Assembly (NCBI GenBank): GCA_041652755.1
Contig: JBAZGS010000012.1
Location: forward strand, 1 to 23,761
Length of the DNA stretch: 23,761 bases
Reading direction: 5' to 3'
Source: JAQTTT01 sp041652755
GTDB taxonomy: Archaea > Nanobdellota > Nanobdellia > Tiddalikarchaeales > Tiddalikarchaeaceae
Shown: piece by piece, positions 22,264 through 23,761 of the stretch
Layout of the letters: each line of letters starts with the position of its first letter
How positions within the stretch are numbered: position 1 is the stretch's first letter
Translations under genes and position numbers: made by a program
The notes under the pieces: model-generated
The model's input: only the letters and a program-made list of their open reading frames with translations
Told to the model about the DNA's origin: nothing
Databases searched by the model: none

Positions 22264-22710
22264 ATGAAAATAAGAAAGTTCAAGAAAGAGGATGCTAAAA
22301 GAGTTGCATATATTATTCATAAAGCAATATTTGAAGTTAATAGCAAACATTATTCTAAAAGGATATGTAAGAATCTTTGGAAGGGAAATACTCCTGCTAA
22401 ACTTATTGAAAAATCTAAAATAAGAGATATGTTTGTTATAGAAAAGGATAAAGTGATATTAGGCACTGCTTCTTTATCAAGTAACCTGGTTCGTACAGTA
22501 TTTGTTAATCCAAGATATCACGGAAAAGGAGTAGGAAGAAAATTAATGAATCATATTGAAATAGTTGCTAAGAAAAAAGGATTAAAAAAACTGCAGTTTC
22601 ATTCAAGTTTAAATGCTGAAGGATTCTATAAAAAATTAGGGTATAAAAAAATAAGAAAAGAATATCACAAAGAATTTGGAAGAAGCATATTAATGCAAAA
22701 GAAATTATAA
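22264..22710 (+). CDS. GNAT-family N-acetyltransferase (cassette gene)
   Basis: The 148-residue protein has a clear GNAT fold: MKIRKFKKEDAKRVAYIIHK at the N-terminus, LVRTVFVNPRYHGKGVGRKL (motif A with HGKGVG, the acetyl-CoA loop) and NAEGFYKKLGYKKIRKEYH (motif B). The substrate is unknown. It is the only gene between repeat units A and B and runs opposite to their tRNA-like strand; its stop codon ends four bases before repeat B. Codons are AT-ending to a degree that fits an acquired gene, though the whole region is AT-rich. Confidence 0.9.
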   Translation: MKIRKFKKEDAKRVAYIIHKAIFEVNSKHYSKRICKNLWKGNTPAKLIEKSKIRDMFVIEKDKVILGTASLSSNLVRTVFVNPRYHGKGVGRKLMNHIEIVAKKKGLKKLQFHSSLNAEGFYKKLGYKKIRKEYHKEFGRSILMQKKL

Positions 22711-22713
22711 ATG

Positions 22714-22773
22714 TGAGCCCGGTGGGATTTGAACCCTCAACCCTTTTCTATGCAATTGTTTAGTTGCTTTCAT
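22714..22773 (-). repeat. tRNA-3'-half-like repeat B (60 bp)
   Basis: Exact 60-bp copy of repeat A in direct orientation, 608 bp away. Flanks differ beyond the repeat, so this is not an assembly duplicate of a larger stretch. The 3' end of the tRNA-like strand faces the acetyltransferase gene. Confidence 0.85.
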
Positions 22774-22774
22774 G

Positions 22775-22805
22775 CTTAAATTCACAAATAATATAATAAT
22801 TTAAG
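22775..22805. repeat. Variable hairpin of repeat unit B
   Basis: CTTAAATT and AATTTAAG pair over eight bases around a 15-base loop. In unit A the same place carries a TTGGACA/TGTCCAA stem: both arms changed together while the surroundings stayed identical. It is followed by AAGAACATAAAAAAAG (22803-22818), one A longer than in unit A. AT-rich stems can arise by chance, so the covariation needs more copies to be sure. Confidence 0.55.
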
Positions 22806-22825
22806 AACATAAAAAAAGTAAGGGA

Positions 22826-23230
22826 TTATTTCTTTTCAGATTTCAATAATAATTCTCCTTTTAATTCTGAAACCACCCATTCTTCTGATATTTTTCCGTT
22901 TTCAAAAAGACTAACTATCATTTCTGTCCATTTTATTGTTTTTCCACTAGCAGGAATTCCTCTCATATTTTTTTTATGAGTTCCTTTAAAGGTTCTTTGC
23001 CAGGTTATTATTTTTTCAGATTTATTTAAGAATTCAATTTTTACAACTTTAACATCAGGAATTGCTAAACGAATTTGTTTTACCCACTTTTTAATGAAAT
23101 CATGTCCTTTATATATTTTATTTCCATTATAAGCAACATATTTAGTGGAAAAATATTTTTTTACTTCTTCTAAATCTCCTTCTTGAATAATTTGATTTAC
23201 TACTTTTTTGATAATTTCTTCATTATTCAT
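22826..23230 (-). CDS. SnoaL-like / ester-cyclase-family protein (cassette gene)
   Basis: The 134-residue protein has the SnoaL-like NTF2 fold: MNNEEIIKKVVNQIIQEGDL then YVAYNGNKIYKGHDFIKKWV, IPDVKVVKIEFLNKSEKIIT, RRTF-like WQRTFKGTHKK, and GIPASGKTIKWTEMIVSLFE. The G-x-P-x-(T/S)-G-K motif and the later W-x-E pattern are typical of the 'ester cyclase' group. The substrate is unknown. It is the only gene between repeat unit B and element C, with the tRNA-like elements on the same strand, and its TATA-like TTTATAAAATTT follows element C directly. Confidence 0.85.
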   Translation of the reverse strand: MNNEEIIKKVVNQIIQEGDLEEVKKYFSTKYVAYNGNKIYKGHDFIKKWVKQIRLAIPDVKVVKIEFLNKSEKIITWQRTFKGTHKKNMRGIPASGKTIKWTEMIVSLFENGKISEEWVVSELKGELLLKSEKK

Positions 23231-23262
23231 AGTTTATTTATTAACTAAAATTTTATAAATTT

Positions 23263-23306
23263 TGAGCCCGAAGGGATTTATAACTATTAACCCTAAAAAT
23301 AGCATT
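23263..23306 (-). repeat. Degenerate tRNA-3'-half-like element C
   Basis: The minus strand ends AATCCCTTCGGGCTCA, matching the 3' end of repeats A/B except in the T-stem. Upstream it has GCTATTTTTAGGGTTAATAG, aligning with their GCATAGAAAAGGGTTGAGG. The T-loop reads TTATAAAT rather than TTCAAAT, so it is decayed. It lies between the SnoaL-like gene and the membrane-anchored gene, at the expected position of a cassette boundary. Confidence 0.6.
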
Positions 23307-23330
23307 TGAGTTCTTGTATAATTATAAAAT

Positions 23331-23585
23331 TTAAGGAGTTATACTGCCATAAAATGTTACAAAATAACCACCTTCACAACTTGCAACATATCTCCCAAAT
23401 GGAAACCACATCACATTATAATCACAAATCAATTCACCTGTATTCTTATCTATTGTCCCATCAGTATTAGCTTTTTCTTGGAAGACAATATCATAAATCT
23501 CTTGATTATTCATCCAAGGTGCCCAAACAAAGAATAAAATAATTAACAAAACTGTAATTATAATTATCTTAATGTTTTTTTCCAT
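23331..23585 (-). CDS. Small membrane-anchored protein (cassette gene)
   Basis: The 84-residue product has one N-terminal membrane span (residues 5-24, IKIIIITVLLIILFFVWAPW) and an exposed tail with NTDGTIDKNTGELICDYNVM and two Cys (ICDYN, SCEGG). It may be a secreted or surface-exposed anchored domain. No family is recognised. It is the only gene between element C and tRNA-Lys. The TATA-like TTTATAAGA (about 23606-23614) lies just upstream. Confidence 0.65.
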   Translation of the reverse strand: MEKNIKIIIITVLLIILFFVWAPWMNNQEIYDIVFQEKANTDGTIDKNTGELICDYNVMWFPFGRYVASCEGGYFVTFYGSITP

Positions 23586-23634
23586 ATTATAACCTTACAA
23601 AAAAATCTTATAAATCTTTTGAGTTAAGAAAATG

Positions 23635-23708
23635 TGAGCCCGGTGGGATTTGAACCCATGACCCTCTGCTTAAGAGGCAGATGCTCTACCAAACTGAGCT
23701 ACGGACCC
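23635..23708 (-). tRNA. tRNA-Lys(CTT)
   Basis: Complete cloverleaf on the minus strand: acceptor GGGTCCG/CGGGCTC (two wobble pairs), D-arm GCTC/GAGC, anticodon stem TCTGC/GCAGA with loop CTCTTAA (anticodon CTT), T-arm with TTCAAAT, discriminator A, no intron and no encoded CCA. Its last 23 bases equal the end of repeats A and B. The 53 bases beyond it to the window end hold an AT-rich promoter-like stretch only. Confidence 0.96.
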
Positions 23709-23761
23709 GTAATGCTGAATAACTTAATTAAGAATTATTTCTTTTAAAAAAGTTTACTTTT

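Overview
The window is a strongly AT-rich, gene-dense stretch of an archaeal chromosome. The archaeal assignment rests on archaeal/eukaryotic-type prolyl- and tryptophanyl-tRNA synthetases, an elongator tRNA-Met interrupted at the canonical 37/38 position, tRNAs without encoded CCA, TATA boxes centred about 22-31 bases before start codons (mostly leaderless transcripts), and a TrmB-type regulator. The many short genes of unknown function and the base composition fit a small-genome DPANN archaeon (Woesearchaeota/Pacearchaeota-like). That placement is inference.

Layout. 1-545: two copies of a 45-bp tRNA-3'-half-like repeat and small ORFs. 546-2673 (+): a small protein, a YkgJ-type cysteine-cluster protein, a metallophosphoesterase and a GNAT acetyltransferase. 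2670-7105 (-): rubrerythrin plus desulfoferrodoxin (oxygen defence), an ICMT-like membrane methyltransferase, prolyl-tRNA synthetase followed by a polytopic membrane protein, and a COG1407-like phosphoesterase. 7160-9586: an FAD-dependent oxidoreductase-like protein with degraded motifs, a 52-residue zinc-ribbon protein, and short genes around a shared divergent promoter. 9570-13580: tryptophanyl-tRNA synthetase, a possible CheD-like protein, an unknown protein, tRNA-Thr, threonine synthase behind a palindromic operator candidate, and tRNA-Ala. 13584-16679: two small membrane proteins, a four-gene-scale neighbourhood made of a Cys-rich protein, a DUF932-like protein, a divergent TrmB-family regulator with an inverted repeat at its start, and a LysE-type exporter. 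16735-19930: tRNA-Met with an 85-base intron, a DUF2207-like C-terminal domain protein, a stomatin/SPFH protein, a P-loop kinase-like protein and an LRR protein. 20085-23708: a DUF362/ferredoxin protein, a radical SAM protein, then three one-gene segments ending at tRNA-Lys(CTT).

The most unusual feature is a dispersed family of elements that look like the 3' half of a tRNA (variable loop, T-arm and acceptor 3' strand) joined to a non-tRNA 5' part containing a TTGCA-TAG-AAAGGG-like block. Copies lie at 1-45, 83-127, 19987-20028, 22106-22165, 22714-22773 and 23263-23306. The last three, together with the real tRNA-Lys at 23635-23708, bracket single genes (acetyltransferase, SnoaL-like, small membrane protein). 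Two copies are parts of 105-bp units that are identical over 60 bp, then carry a different hairpin in which both arms have changed together, then share a 15-16 bp end. This looks like a cassette array built on tRNA-Lys attachment sites or a family of structured tRNA-like RNAs; no integrase is present in the window.
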